Shown here piece by piece: positions 18,576 to 28,379 of a stretch of DNA of 64,000 nt. How positions within the stretch are numbered: position 1 is the first letter of the stretch; the number at the start of each line of letters is the position of its first letter. The position numbers and the translations under genes are program-made. The stretch comes from Streptomyces sp. 2114.4 (GTDB lineage: Bacteria; Actinomycetota; Actinomycetes; Streptomycetales; Streptomycetaceae). The stretch covers positions 2,666,001 to 2,730,000 of the forward strand of contig NZ_FYEY01000001.1 in assembly GCF_900187385.1 (NCBI RefSeq). Reading direction: 5' to 3'. The notes below the pieces were generated by a model. It saw only the letters and a program-made list of their open reading frames with translations, was not told where the DNA came from and did not search any database.

Positions 18576-19655
18576 TCAGGACGCCGGCCGCGCGGCGGGC
18601 TTCGTCGGCAGGGATCCCAGCCAGTCGACGAGGAGGTGGTTGACCTCCTCGGCGCGTTCCTGCTGGACCCAGTGGCCGCAGCCTTCCAGGATGTGGGAGG
18701 CGGACAGGCCGGGAAGGGTCTGCGGGAAGGCCTTGATGGCGTCGGCCATCCAGTTGGTGGGGGCGTCGCGCTCCCCGCCGATGAAGAGGGACGGCTGCCG
18801 CAGCGGCGCCCCGTCCCAGGCGGCGAGGTCCTCCCAGTCCCGGTCGACGTTGCGGTAGCGGTTGAGCCCGCCGGTCAGGCCGGTCCGCTCGAATTCGCCC
18901 GCGTAGAAGTCGAGATCGGCGTCGGTGAGCCAGGGCAGGGGCAGGGGGTTGTCGGCGGGGAAGCGGTCGGACAGTTTGCCGCCCGGCCGGACCGAGAACC
19001 CTCCGACGTGGTCCCCGCCGGACGGCGGCTCGGCATCGCCCGAGGCCACCGCGTAGAACCCGGCGAGCCAGCCGCGGACATCGGGTTCGATCTCCGACTC
19101 GGCCCGGCCCGGCTCCTGGAAGTAGTTGACGTAGAACTCCCCGGGGCCGCCGAGCCGCGCGAAGCCCTCGGTGGGCCGGGTCCCGCCGCGGGGCGTGTAC
19201 GGCACGCTCAGCAGCGCCACGGCGGTGAAGAGGTCGGGCCGCAGCAGCGCCGTGTTGGCGGCGATGGGCGAGCCCCAGTCGTGGCCCACGATGGTCGCGG
19301 TCTCCTCACCGAGGGCGCGCACGACCGCCACGTTGTCGGCGACGTGGGCGAGCATCCGGTAGGCCGCCACGTCACGGGGTTTCGAGGAACGCCCGTAGCC
19401 CCGCACGTCGATGGCGACCGCCCGGTAGCCCGCGGCGGCGAGCGCGGGGAGCTGGTGGCGCCAGGAGTACCAGGACTCGGGGAAGCCGTGGACCATCAGG
19501 ACGAGGGGGCCGCTGCCCTGCTCCACGAGGTGGATGCGGCCGCCGGGGACCTCGACCGTACGGTGCGTCGCCGCCGGCAGCGGGGCGGCCGGCGGCGGAA
19601 CCGGGGCGGCCGGGGAAGTGGGCGGCGTGGACGGCGTCTTGGCAGACTGCGGCAT
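18576..19655 (-). CDS. Alpha/beta hydrolase, epoxide-hydrolase type
   Basis: 359 residues. ATG 19655 has GAGGAGG 5 bases upstream. HGFPES (56-61) forms the oxyanion hole, Asp126 in GHDWGS is the nucleophile (Asp rather than Ser points to an epoxide or haloalkane hydrolase), and His328 in GCGHWVQQE is the general base. The cap region (about 160-290) has the Tyr-rich segment YVNYFQEPG expected for epoxide activation. The first 30 residues are Pro/Ala-rich and probably disordered, without a clear signal peptide. Likely role: hydrolysis of an epoxide to a diol; natural substrate unknown. Convergent with the TetR gene. Confidence 0.88.
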   Translation of the reverse strand: MPQSAKTPSTPPTSPAAPVPPPAAPLPAATHRTVEVPGGRIHLVEQGSGPLVLMVHGFPESWYSWRHQLPALAAAGYRAVAIDVRGYGRSSKPRDVAAYRMLAHVADNVAVVRALGEETATIVGHDWGSPIAANTALLRPDLFTAVALLSVPYTPRGGTRPTEGFARLGGPGEFYVNYFQEPGRAESEIEPDVRGWLAGFYAVASGDAEPPSGGDHVGGFSVRPGGKLSDRFPADNPLPLPWLTDADLDFYAGEFERTGLTGGLNRYRNVDRDWEDLAAWDGAPLRQPSLFIGGERDAPTNWMADAIKAFPQTLPGLSASHILEGCGHWVQQERAEEVNHLLVDWLGSLPTKPAARPAS

Positions 19656-19935
19656 GCATCCTCCTCGGGGAGTGCGGCGGCGCCGGTGGTGGCAACGCCT
19701 GCGGGCGGCGGCCACGGGCGCGGGCCCCGGTCCGGCGCGGCCCGCGGCCCCGGTGACCGCTCCCCCACGATCATCGCGGTGCTCCACCGCGCGCAAGAAT
19801 TTTTGCCGGGACGGCAAACCGGCCGGACGCGAGCCCCGCGCCCTCGGGCCTGTCTTCCCCACCCCGCCGCCTCGCGGCGCCTGGCACGCCCTGCGGGCGA
19901 ACGACGGGACTTCGCGGACAGGCCTCGGCCACTGC

Positions 19936-21015
19936 CTACAACCGCACCGACCGCCGCGGTTGTTCCTTGGCGCCCGTCAGCAGGCCGTGCAGGGACGCGA
20001 ATTCGTCGACGCACTTCGCGGTGCCGTTGACCACGCAGTCCAGGGGATCGTCGGCGACCGTCACGGGCACGCCCATCTCCTCGCGCAGCCGGTGGTCCAG
20101 GCCGCGGAGCAGGGCGCCGCCGCCGGTCAGGGCGATCCCGCGCTCGACGATGTCACCGGAGAGCTCCGGGGGGCATTCGTCGAGGGTGCGGTGGACGGCG
20201 CGGACGATCGCCTCGACCGGTTCGGCCAGCGCGCCGCGGATCTCCTCCTCGCTGATCTCCTGGATCCTGGGCAGGCCGCTGATGTGGTCGCGGCCGCGGA
20301 CCGTGTAGGAGAAGGGGCGGTCGGGTGCGCCGTCCTCGTCGAGGTCGACCGGGGTCCAGACCGCCGAGCCGATCGCGATCTTGATGTCCTCGGCGGTGCG
20401 CTCGCCGATGGCCAGGGAGTGCTGCTTCTTGATGTGGGCGGCGACGGCGGCGTCCAGCGCGTCGCCGGCGACCCGTACGGACTGGGCGGTGACCAGGCCG
20501 CCCATGGAGATGACGGCGACCTCGGTCGTCCCGCCGCCGATGTCCACCACCATGCAGCCGACCGGCTCGTCCACGGGAAGGCCGGCGCCGATCGCGGCGG
20601 CCATCGGCTCCTCGATGAGGTGCACTTCGCGGGCCCCGGCGCCGCGGGCGGAGTCGATGACCGCGCGCCGTTCGACGCCCGTGACGCCGGAGGGGACGCA
20701 GATGACCACCCGCGGCCGGGCGAACCGGCGACTGGGCAGGGCCTTCTTCATCAGGGCGCGCAGCATCCGCTCGGCGGCATCGAAGTCGGCGATGACACCG
20801 TCCCGCAGGGGGCGCATCGCGGTGATCCCGGAGGGCGTACGGCCGATGGTCCGCTTGGCGTCCGCGCCCACGGCGATCACCTCGCCGGCGGCGTTGACCG
20901 CGACGACGGACGGTTCGTTCAGCACCACACCCTTGCCGCGGGCGTACACCAGGGTGTTGGCGGTGCCGAGGTCGATGCCTATGTCGTAGGTTCCGGACGA
21001 AGTGCTGGACGCCAT
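19936..21015 (-). CDS. MreB/Mbl-family actin-like protein
   Basis: 359 residues, full length for MreB. IGIDLGTANTLVY (phosphate 1), MVVDIGGGTTEVAVI (phosphate 2) and IALTGGGALLRGLD (adenosine) are intact, so ATP binding is likely. The protein polymerises at membranes; in Streptomyces MreB and Mbl act in spore-wall assembly rather than rod elongation. No mreC, mreD, pbp2 or rodA follows, so this is a stand-alone paralogue, more like Mbl than the operon MreB. ATG 21015 lacks a clear Shine-Dalgarno sequence; upstream in-frame ATGs are no better and add residues without homology. Confidence 0.88.
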   Translation of the reverse strand: MASSTSSGTYDIGIDLGTANTLVYARGKGVVLNEPSVVAVNAAGEVIAVGADAKRTIGRTPSGITAMRPLRDGVIADFDAAERMLRALMKKALPSRRFARPRVVICVPSGVTGVERRAVIDSARGAGAREVHLIEEPMAAAIGAGLPVDEPVGCMVVDIGGGTTEVAVISMGGLVTAQSVRVAGDALDAAVAAHIKKQHSLAIGERTAEDIKIAIGSAVWTPVDLDEDGAPDRPFSYTVRGRDHISGLPRIQEISEEEIRGALAEPVEAIVRAVHRTLDECPPELSGDIVERGIALTGGGALLRGLDHRLREEMGVPVTVADDPLDCVVNGTAKCVDEFASLHGLLTGAKEQPRRSVRL

Positions 21016-21155
21016 GGGGGGTTCGTGTGCTCTCTCGCGAGGGAGTGGGGGCCTGGGACATTGCGCCGCAGACAACCCCATGGGCGAGCAATGGCGTTCA
21101 TTGCGGGCAGTCAATAAGACTACCGGGGGCCCTGAATGGTTCCCTCACCTCACTC

Positions 21156-23270
21156 TCACCGGCTGCCGCCGTCCGGGGCGTCCTGGTCCGTCCCGTCGTC
21201 CGTGCGCGGTTCCCGCGACAGCGCCTCCGCCAGGTCGTCGAGGGCGTCGAGCTGCAGGTCCGCGACGCGCAGGGCGACACCACGGCTCTCGTCCTCCGCG
21301 TCCCACCTCTCCCATACGTCCCGCAGCTCGCTCCAGTTCAGTTCGTCCCGCTCCCGTACCGCGCGCGTGGCCTCCTCCAGGCAGGCGCGCAGTTCGAAGG
21401 CGAAGGCGGTGGCACCGGGTGAGGCCGCGGCATCGCGTTCGGGGAGGTGGACCTCCAGGATCATGGTGACCCGGCCCATCGTGGCGAGCGCGGCGCCGGC
21501 CGCCTTCGCCGACGCCCGGGACAGGCCGCGGTGGCGCACGGGTTCCTTCTCGGCGCGGGCCTCGCTCTCCTCCCAGGCCGCGCGGGCCGCCCGGGAGTCC
21601 AGCAGGGCGTCGCGGATCTGCCGGGGGCGGCGTTCGGCGGGCGTGGCGTAGAGGTCGAACACGGCCAGGGCGTAGCGCCCGTTGGCCTCCAGCCACGCGG
21701 CGAGCCGGTCGCGGAGCTTGGGGGTCTCCCAGGCGGGGAACAGCGCGTACGACAGCATCGCCAGCAGCCCGCCCAGGAGGGTGAGCACCACGCGTTCCTG
21801 GACGGTCTGCTCCCAGCCCGCCCCCGCGAGGCCGAGCAGGAAGACCACATACGCCGCCCCGCAGGCCGAGGTCACCGAGACGCCGGTGCGCATCAGCAGG
21901 TACATCAGCCCCACGCTCACCACGGCGAGCCCGCCGCTGACATAGCCGCCCGGATGCGCCAGGGCCATCAGCGCGCCCGCGACGGTGACCCCGACGAGGG
22001 TGCCGAGGAAACGGGCGATACCGCGGGAGTAGGTCTGGGCGAAGTCGGGGCGCATCACCATGACCGAGGCCAGCGGCGCCCAGTAGCCGTGGCCGAACGG
22101 GAGCACGGTGCCCAGCAGATAACCGGCGGTGGCGACCGCGGAGACCCGCAGGGCGTGCCTCAGGATGTGCGAGGACCAGCGGGCCTCGCGGTGCAGGGAG
22201 CGCAGCGCGCCGGGCACCAGCCGGGGGACGCTGGGACGCAGCAGATGGCCGCGTTCGGCCTCGGTGGTGGGGCGGGTGGAGCGGACCGGTTCGTCGGTGA
22301 GCTCGACGGCGTCGGCGAGCAGCGAGATCAGCCGGTAGGCGGAGCGCCGGGCGGCCCCGTGGAGCATCGGGCCGGTGGCGGGCACTTCGAGGACGGCCAT
22401 CGCCTCCGGGGGCAGCCGGACCGGCCGGGCGTGCCGTACCGCGTGGGCGACGGCGTCCAGGACGGTGGCCGCGGCGCCCAGCAGGTCCCGGGCCCGGTCA
22501 CGTTCGGGCCCTTCCAGGGGGGCGCCGACGACCGGGTCGGCGAGGGAGGCGAGGACCGGCCGGACGCGTTCGGCAAGCCCCCGGGGACCGTGCAGCTGTA
22601 CGGGGCGGCGCCGGGCCTGACGGGGAGTAATGGCGGAGGCGAGCCGGGCGTCCATCAGGGGCGACGGGTCGAACGGGGCGACCGGGTCGTGCCGCAGCCG
22701 CCGGGCGTAGTCCGCCTCGTCGGCCAGCGCGTCGGCGAGCGCGTCCCGCTGGACGCCCCAGGGCCGCACCGGGAGCAGCACGATGAGAGTCGCCTGGACC
22801 AGACCGCCGAAGAACATCAGGGCGGCGTGTTCCAGCGCGCCGAGGACGGACGTCGGCAGGGTGACGGTGACCAGCATGATCGCCACGGTCTGGGTGCCGA
22901 TCAGCCCGGCGACCGGCCCGATCGCCCAGGCCATCCCGGCCAGCAGGGTCCAGCCGGCCAGCAGCAGGACGAAGGAGACGAGACGGGCCGCGGCCAGATA
23001 GCCGAGGAAGGTGGAGACGGCCAGCGCGCCGGCGACGGCGAGCGCGAGCACCGGGCGCGGCCGCATGCTGCGCTGGAAGGTGACGATCCCGGAGGCGTAC
23101 GCGCCGAAGGCGGAGGAGACCGCGAGCGTCGGGTCGCCGCGCCACAGGCACAGGCCGATGACGAGGGCGACGCCGGCCGCGCCGCGGAGGGCGATCAACG
23201 GGGTGAGCTTGGTCCGCTCGATGGTCAGCCCCGAACGAGCCGCCTCCTTGAGCGCACGCGACCAGGTCAT
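21156..23270 (-). CDS. FUSC-type membrane protein (aromatic acid exporter-like)
   Basis: 704 residues. Two clusters of hydrophobic segments (about 28-160 and 390-520) alternate with cytoplasmic regions, the duplicated layout of FUSC/ArAE transporters; the second contains AYLLGTVLPFGHGYWAPLASVMVMRPDF and SYALFPAWETP, typical of the family. The last 150 residues are charged and helical, probably coiled coil. Members export aromatic carboxylates; no substrate is inferred here. ATG 23270 has no Shine-Dalgarno, but TATCCT (23277-23282 on the opposite strand) ends 6 bases before it, as in leaderless transcripts. It is divergent from the esterase gene. Confidence 0.85.
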   Translation of the reverse strand: MTWSRALKEAARSGLTIERTKLTPLIALRGAAGVALVIGLCLWRGDPTLAVSSAFGAYASGIVTFQRSMRPRPVLALAVAGALAVSTFLGYLAAARLVSFVLLLAGWTLLAGMAWAIGPVAGLIGTQTVAIMLVTVTLPTSVLGALEHAALMFFGGLVQATLIVLLPVRPWGVQRDALADALADEADYARRLRHDPVAPFDPSPLMDARLASAITPRQARRRPVQLHGPRGLAERVRPVLASLADPVVGAPLEGPERDRARDLLGAAATVLDAVAHAVRHARPVRLPPEAMAVLEVPATGPMLHGAARRSAYRLISLLADAVELTDEPVRSTRPTTEAERGHLLRPSVPRLVPGALRSLHREARWSSHILRHALRVSAVATAGYLLGTVLPFGHGYWAPLASVMVMRPDFAQTYSRGIARFLGTLVGVTVAGALMALAHPGGYVSGGLAVVSVGLMYLLMRTGVSVTSACGAAYVVFLLGLAGAGWEQTVQERVVLTLLGGLLAMLSYALFPAWETPKLRDRLAAWLEANGRYALAVFDLYATPAERRPRQIRDALLDSRAARAAWEESEARAEKEPVRHRGLSRASAKAAGAALATMGRVTMILEVHLPERDAAASPGATAFAFELRACLEEATRAVRERDELNWSELRDVWERWDAEDESRGVALRVADLQLDALDDLAEALSREPRTDDGTDQDAPDGGSR

Positions 23271-23536
23271 AGCGAGAGGATACGGGCCGAAGACGGACGT
23301 TCCGGGCCACGGGGAGCGGGTGTGGTGCCCCGCGTCCCGCCGCCCGCCGACCGGGAAAATCCCGGTAAACCAGCCTCCCTGCCTGCGTAAAGCGTCCCAG
23401 GTCACGAAGGGGATGCCCGGATTCCGCGGGGCGGTGCGAGCAAACCGACACCCCGGAAGGGAAACCCGGGCCCGCGCCACCCCCTCTTGCTGGCCAGCCG
23501 GGGACGGTTCCCGGATGTCGGCAAGGAGAAGGCCCC

Positions 23537-24556
23537 GTGCGCAAAGCCCTGTTCCCCGCGGTGATCACGCTGATCACCCTGACCGTCCTCGTCGGTACGT
23601 CCGGCTGCGGCAGCGGCGCCACCCAGGCCTCTCCCCTGCGGTTCGGCGGCCCCAAGTCGGGCGCCGCACTGCATGCCACGCCCCCGGGAAAGCGGTCGCT
23701 GGTGCAGTGGCCCACGCGTCCGATCAGCTTCGAGGAGGAGAGCCGGGTCGGCGGCGCCGGCGAGAACACCCCGATCGGCGTGACCACCCTGCACGGCCCC
23801 AAGTCCGGCTTCACCGGGAAGGTGTGGGTGTGGGCACCGCCGGAGTACTACGAGAAGCGGAACGCGCGCAAGGGCTTCCCGGTGATGGAGGCGCTGCCCG
23901 GCGCGTACGGCTTCCCCACCAACTACTGGATCGGCTCCGACCTCAAACTGGAGGAGAACCTGGCCCGGTGGTCCAAGAACGGCACCAGCCTGCCTTTCAT
24001 CGTCGTCATGCCGGTGCTCAACCCCAATGACAAGCAGTACTACGACGGCAGCGACATACCGGGCCAGCCGAAGATCGGCACCTGGCTCAGCCAGGACGTG
24101 CCCGATCTCGTACGGCAGAACTTCCGCACCCTCAAGACCCGCGACGCCTGGGCCGTCATGGGCTCCTCCTCGGGCGGGTTCGCGGCGCTGAAGAACGTGC
24201 TGCAGAACCCGGAGACGTTCAAGGTGGCGATACCCAACGGGCCGGACATCGTGCCCGACTCGCCGCTGTGGAACGGCCACGCCAAGGAGGAGCGGGAGAA
24301 CAACCCGGAGGTCCTGGCCCGCCGGCTGATCGCACGCGGCGGACCGCCGGTCTACCTCGCCTTCCAGGACGGCTCCCGGGAGAACACGGTGCTGCCGAAG
24401 GTGCGGAAGTTCATCGCGCGCTACGGGCACGGGCCGGTGCACACCCGGCTGCAGATCGTGCCGGGCGGCACGCACAGCGCACAGACGTATGTGCAGGGGC
24501 TGGGCGAGGGCACGATGCGCTGGGTCAGTGCCCGCATGCAGGGGCCGACCGCCTGA
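23537..24556 (+). CDS. Lipoprotein esterase, antigen-85/esterase D-like
   Basis: 339 residues. GTG 23537 follows AAGGAGAAGG. The N-terminus is a lipoprotein signal: KALF, a hydrophobic stretch, then TSGC, with Cys25 as the likely lipidated residue. The mature part is an alpha/beta hydrolase of the putative esterase family: GSSSGG (209-214, nucleophile Ser211), a PGGTHSAQTY segment near the C-terminus holding the catalytic His, and a KVWVWAPPEYY opening strand. The enzyme should act outside the membrane on ester or acyl substrates. Its gene is divergent from the FUSC gene and has no obvious partner. Confidence 0.87.
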   Translation: MRKALFPAVITLITLTVLVGTSGCGSGATQASPLRFGGPKSGAALHATPPGKRSLVQWPTRPISFEEESRVGGAGENTPIGVTTLHGPKSGFTGKVWVWAPPEYYEKRNARKGFPVMEALPGAYGFPTNYWIGSDLKLEENLARWSKNGTSLPFIVVMPVLNPNDKQYYDGSDIPGQPKIGTWLSQDVPDLVRQNFRTLKTRDAWAVMGSSSGGFAALKNVLQNPETFKVAIPNGPDIVPDSPLWNGHAKEERENNPEVLARRLIARGGPPVYLAFQDGSRENTVLPKVRKFIARYGHGPVHTRLQIVPGGTHSAQTYVQGLGEGTMRWVSARMQGPTA

Positions 24557-24659
24557 CCGCGGCCGCCACGGGCGGCGCGGGAGCCGCGTCCCCCGCCGCC
24601 CGGCCCGCCGTCACGCCCCCACCGCGCCACCCCCGCGGCGACGCCCCCTCACCCCGCCG

Positions 24660-25520
24660 TCACGACACCACGTCCTTGCGCGCGAACCCCCGGAACGCCA
24701 GCGCGCACAGCACCAGCGCATACGCCACCGAGACCGCCGAGCCCTGGATCATCCCGGACCACTCCCACCCGGGCTGCAGCGCGTCGGCCCAGGAGTACTG
24801 CCAGTGGGCGGGCAGCGCCTCGCGCCAGCTGCCCAGGGCGGTGACCTGGTCGAGGACATTGCCGACGATGGTCAGCCCGACGGCGCCGCCGACCGCGCCC
24901 AGCGGCGCGTCGGTCACCGTCGACAGCCAGAACGCCAGGGCCGCGGTGACCAGCTGGCTGACGAAGAGGTAGCCGACCACGACCGCCAGACGCGGCAGCG
25001 CCTCCGACGCGGACAGCGCGCCGCCGGCGGGCAGTTGCAGCGGGCCCCAGCCGTACGCCGCGGTGCCCACGCCCAGCGCCACCAGCGGCAGCAGCAGCAT
25101 CGCGGCGGCGCTGAACAGCAGCCCGACGGTGAGCTTGACCCTCAGCAGCCGGGCCCGTGGGACCGGCGCGGCCAGCAGGTAGCGCAGCGAGGACCAGCTC
25201 GCCTCGGACGCGACCGTGTCACCGCAGAACAGGGCCACCGGGACCACCAGCACAAAGCCCGCGGAGACGAACAGGGCGGTGGCGGCGAAGTTGGCGCCGG
25301 AGGCGGTGGCGGTGTCCATCAGGGTGATCCGGCCGTTGCCGCGGCCGTGCGGGTCGCCGCCGATCGCGAACGCCGCCACCAGCACGAACGGCAGCAGCGT
25401 CAGAACGGCGGCGATCACCAGGGTGCGGCGCCGCCGCAGCTGGCGGCGTGCCTCGACGCGCAGGGGCAGGGTGCGGCGCGGCCGGTAACCCGGCGCCCGC
25501 GCCGTGGCGTGCGCGGTCAT
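24660..25520 (-). CDS. ABC transporter permease (ABC-2 type)
   Basis: 286 residues with six predicted membrane segments: one near 35-55, the others from about 85 to the C-terminus, and a cytoplasmic basic N-terminus (RVEARRQLRRRRT). No ATPase motifs. It overlaps the stop of the preceding peptidase-ATPase gene by 4 bases (ATGA at 25517-25520), indicating translational coupling and a two-component exporter. Substrate unknown. Confidence 0.88.
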   Translation of the reverse strand: MTAHATARAPGYRPRRTLPLRVEARRQLRRRRTLVIAAVLTLLPFVLVAAFAIGGDPHGRGNGRITLMDTATASGANFAATALFVSAGFVLVVPVALFCGDTVASEASWSSLRYLLAAPVPRARLLRVKLTVGLLFSAAAMLLLPLVALGVGTAAYGWGPLQLPAGGALSASEALPRLAVVVGYLFVSQLVTAALAFWLSTVTDAPLGAVGGAVGLTIVGNVLDQVTALGSWREALPAHWQYSWADALQPGWEWSGMIQGSAVSVAYALVLCALAFRGFARKDVVS

Positions 25521-28219
25521 CGGTCACCTCCGATCAGGGTGAGGAAGGCGTCCTCCAGGCGGCGGTGCGGGCCGATGCGGTCCACCGCGACCTCCAGCCG
25601 GAGCAGTTCGGTGAGCAGCCCGGTGGTGGTGAGGCCGCCGCCCAGCCGCACGAGCAGGCCCCCCTCCGCGCGCACGGCCGAGACCACCCCCGGCAGTGCG
25701 GCCACCTTCTCCACCACGGCGTCGCCGACCGCTTCCGCGGCGCCGACCAGCACGGTGTCACCGGAGCCGGTGATCTCGGCGACCGGGCCGGACCGCACCA
25801 ACCGCCCTCGGTCCATCACGACCAGGTGCGTACAGCTCTGTTCGACCTCGGACAGCAGATGGCTGGAGACGATGACGGTGCGTCCGGCGGCGGCGTAGCC
25901 GATCAGTACCTCGCGCATCGCACGGATCTGCGGCGGGTCGAGCCCGTTGGTCGGCTCGTCGAGGATCAGCAGCTCCGGCAGCCCGAGCATGGCCTGGGCG
26001 ATCGCGAGCCGCTGCCGCATGCCCTGGGAGTAGGTGCGGACGGCGCGCTGCAGGGCGTCACCGAGGCCGGCGATCTCCAGCGCCTCGTCGAGGTGCGCGT
26101 CGGCGGCGGGCCGGCCGGTGGCCTGCCAGTACAGCTCCAGGTTGGCGCGGCCGGACAGATGCGGCAGGAAGCCGGCGCCCTCGACGAACGCCCCGACCCG
26201 GGACAGCACCCCGGCGCCCGGCCGGACGGCCTGCCCGAAGACCCTGATCTCCCCCTCGTCGGGCCTGATCAGCCCCATCAGCATGCGCAGGGTGGTGGTC
26301 TTGCCGGCGCCGTTGGGCCCCAGCAGGCCGAGCACCTGCCCCTTCTCGACACGGCAGCTCAGATCCTGGACGGCATACCCCGCCGCGGACTTGGCGTAGC
26401 GCTTGCTCAGGCCGCTGATCTGCAGCGGGACCTCGGCGAGCGCCGGATCGGGGGCGGGCGCCGCGGCCTTGCGGCGGGCGGTGAGCAGCAGCAGCGCGGC
26501 CACCACCGCGGCCGCGGCGGGCAGCTGCCAGGTCCAGGCGGGCAGCGGGGCGGCCGCGCTGCGCACCTGGGGCGCGGTGGGCACGTTCAGGGCGCCGCCC
26601 TGCAGCGAGACGTGGTAGGTGGCGGGTTCGGCCGGTGAGGCATAGCCGAGGTCGGTGGCGGAGAGCACCAGCCGCAGGCGGTGGCCGGCGGCGAGTTCGT
26701 GGTCGACGGCGGGCAGGTGCAGCCGCACGGTCCTGCCGTCGTGGGCATCCTTGACGCGGTAGGGCGTGACCAGCTGGGAGGGCAGGACCTGGCGGCGGCC
26801 GTCCGGGGCGACGTCGTAGACCTTGGCGAAGAACACCGCGTCCCGGGAGCTGGACCGCACGTGGACGGTGGCGGTGGGGCTGCCGGTGAGGTGGAGGGGG
26901 GTGCGCAGCGGCGCCGAGGCGAAGGCCGCGTACTGGCCGGGGAAGTCCACGGACAGCCCGCCGGCGCCCAGCGAGGAGAGGTTGCCGAGCGCGCCGACAC
27001 CGGGCACCGCGGAGATCGCGGGCGGTCCGGCACCGGCCGGGTTGCTGAAGGCCTGGGGGCGGCCCGCGAGGCGGACCCGCCGGGGATCGTTTTCCAGGCC
27101 GGGGTAGCTGCCCCCGCTCGCGCCGCGCAGCCGCACCGCGCCGTCGGTGGAGTCCACTCCCCCGGTGCGGCTGATCCGGAACGCGGGCCCGGTGGCGGCG
27201 TGCCGGTCGCCCTTCAGATAGCGGTCGAACCAGTCCTCGGTACGGGTCTCCAGGCGGCCGAGCTCCCGGTCGCCGCCGTCGTGCCCGCCGGCGATCCAGT
27301 CGACGTCGACCGGGGCGCCGTTCTTGCGGATCGCCCGCTGCATGGCGTCGGCCTGGCCGAGCGGGAACAGCGAATCGGTCTGGCCCTGCATGATCAGCGT
27401 CGGCACCTTGATGCGGTCGCCGACGGCGGCGGGGCTGCGGGACTCCAGGAGCCGGCGGGCCGCCTCGTCCGGTCTGCCCTTCTCGGCGACGCGCTCGTAC
27501 GTCCGGCACAGCTCCGGCTCGAACCGGACACAGCCGCCGGGTGCCGAGGGCGGGGCGGTCGGCGAGCCGGTGGTGCCCGCGGGGCCGGTGGTGAAGAAGA
27601 TGCCCGCCCACAGCTTCTTGAAGACCCCGTGGGGGAAGAGGGCGTCGGCGAGGTTCCAGTAGGTGATCTGCGGGGCGATGGCGTCGACGCGCCGGTCGTA
27701 GCCGGCCGCCAGCAGCGAGATCGCGCCGCCGTAGGAGCCGCCGGCCACGCCCACCCGGGGGTCGCCGGCCTTGTCGAGCCGGACTTCGGGGCGCTCGGCC
27801 AGCCAGTCGATCAGCCGGCGGACGTCGGCGACCTCGCCGTGCGGGTCGTTGAGCCCGATCTTGCCGGTGGACCTGCCGAAGCCGCGCGCCGACCAGGTCA
27901 GGACGGCGTACCCGTCCCGGGCCAGCTTCTCGGCCTGGGGACGGAGGGTGTCCTTGGTGGCGCCGAAGCCGTGGGCGAGCAGGACGGCGGGCCGCCGCCG
28001 CGCGGCGCTCCCCGCCGTGAAGAAGGAGGTGTCGATCCGCACTTCCTTCTTGCTGCCCGGCCGGTCGGGCATCGTCATCACCCGGCCCGTGCGGTGGACG
28101 GCGGGCGCGGCGTCCGAGGGGGCGGCCGCCGCCCAGGTGCCGCCTCCCATGAGGACGGCCAGCGCGGCCGCGGCGGCGTACCGGCGCCGGCCGCGCGGTC
28201 TGAGGCCTCGCAGATCCAT
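25517..28219 (-). CDS. Secreted S15-type peptidase fused to an ABC-transporter ATPase
   Basis: 900 residues in one frame. Residues 1-35: signal sequence with an Arg-rich n-region. About 40-550: X-Pro dipeptidyl-peptidase/CocE-like hydrolase with nucleophile Ser near 160 (GGSYGG), Asp near 282 (GQTDSLFP), His near 313 (GGHDGG) and the C-terminal beta-jelly domain. About 560-580: one membrane span followed by RRK. About 595-900: ABC ATPase with Walker A GPNGAGKT near 633, signature YSQGMRQRL, Walker B LLILDEPTNGLDP and H-loop SSHLL. The predicted topology puts the peptidase outside and the ATPase inside, the latter serving the downstream permease. The order of domains is clear; the coupled function is inference. 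ATG 28219 has AGGA upstream. Confidence 0.9.
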   Translation of the reverse strand: MDLRGLRPRGRRRYAAAAALAVLMGGGTWAAAAPSDAAPAVHRTGRVMTMPDRPGSKKEVRIDTSFFTAGSAARRRPAVLLAHGFGATKDTLRPQAEKLARDGYAVLTWSARGFGRSTGKIGLNDPHGEVADVRRLIDWLAERPEVRLDKAGDPRVGVAGGSYGGAISLLAAGYDRRVDAIAPQITYWNLADALFPHGVFKKLWAGIFFTTGPAGTTGSPTAPPSAPGGCVRFEPELCRTYERVAEKGRPDEAARRLLESRSPAAVGDRIKVPTLIMQGQTDSLFPLGQADAMQRAIRKNGAPVDVDWIAGGHDGGDRELGRLETRTEDWFDRYLKGDRHAATGPAFRISRTGGVDSTDGAVRLRGASGGSYPGLENDPRRVRLAGRPQAFSNPAGAGPPAISAVPGVGALGNLSSLGAGGLSVDFPGQYAAFASAPLRTPLHLTGSPTATVHVRSSSRDAVFFAKVYDVAPDGRRQVLPSQLVTPYRVKDAHDGRTVRLHLPAVDHELAAGHRLRLVLSATDLGYASPAEPATYHVSLQGGALNVPTAPQVRSAAAPLPAWTWQLPAAAAVVAALLLLTARRKAAAPAPDPALAEVPLQISGLSKRYAKSAAGYAVQDLSCRVEKGQVLGLLGPNGAGKTTTLRMLMGLIRPDEGEIRVFGQAVRPGAGVLSRVGAFVEGAGFLPHLSGRANLELYWQATGRPAADAHLDEALEIAGLGDALQRAVRTYSQGMRQRLAIAQAMLGLPELLILDEPTNGLDPPQIRAMREVLIGYAAAGRTVIVSSHLLSEVEQSCTHLVVMDRGRLVRSGPVAEITGSGDTVLVGAAEAVGDAVVEKVAALPGVVSAVRAEGGLLVRLGGGLTTTGLLTELLRLEVAVDRIGPHRRLEDAFLTLIGGDR

Positions 28220-28307
28220 ACCGTGAATCCTAGGGACGGGCCACGGCGGGCGGCCGGTACCCCGGGACGACCCCCGCGGCCTGCCCGGGGAGTAGGGTTC
28301 GCGCCTT

Positions 28308-28327
28308 CGTACCGCGGCTGCGGTACG
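28308..28327. terminator. Hairpin after the Pro-rich membrane protein gene
   Basis: A perfect 8-bp inverted repeat (CGTACCGC at 28308-28315, complement at 28320-28327) about 50 bases beyond the stop of the leftward gene at 28380 and upstream of the peptidase-ATPase start. No U-tract. Confidence 0.5.
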
Positions 28328-28379
28328 GGGACCGCGGCCCGTGGCTGCGGCCCCGTGGAACAGGGGCGCCGCACGCCCG

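Noticed and set aside
21447..23390. A 647-codon plus-strand frame opposite the FUSC gene
   Set aside because: GC-bias shadow; the minus strand encodes a clear membrane protein.
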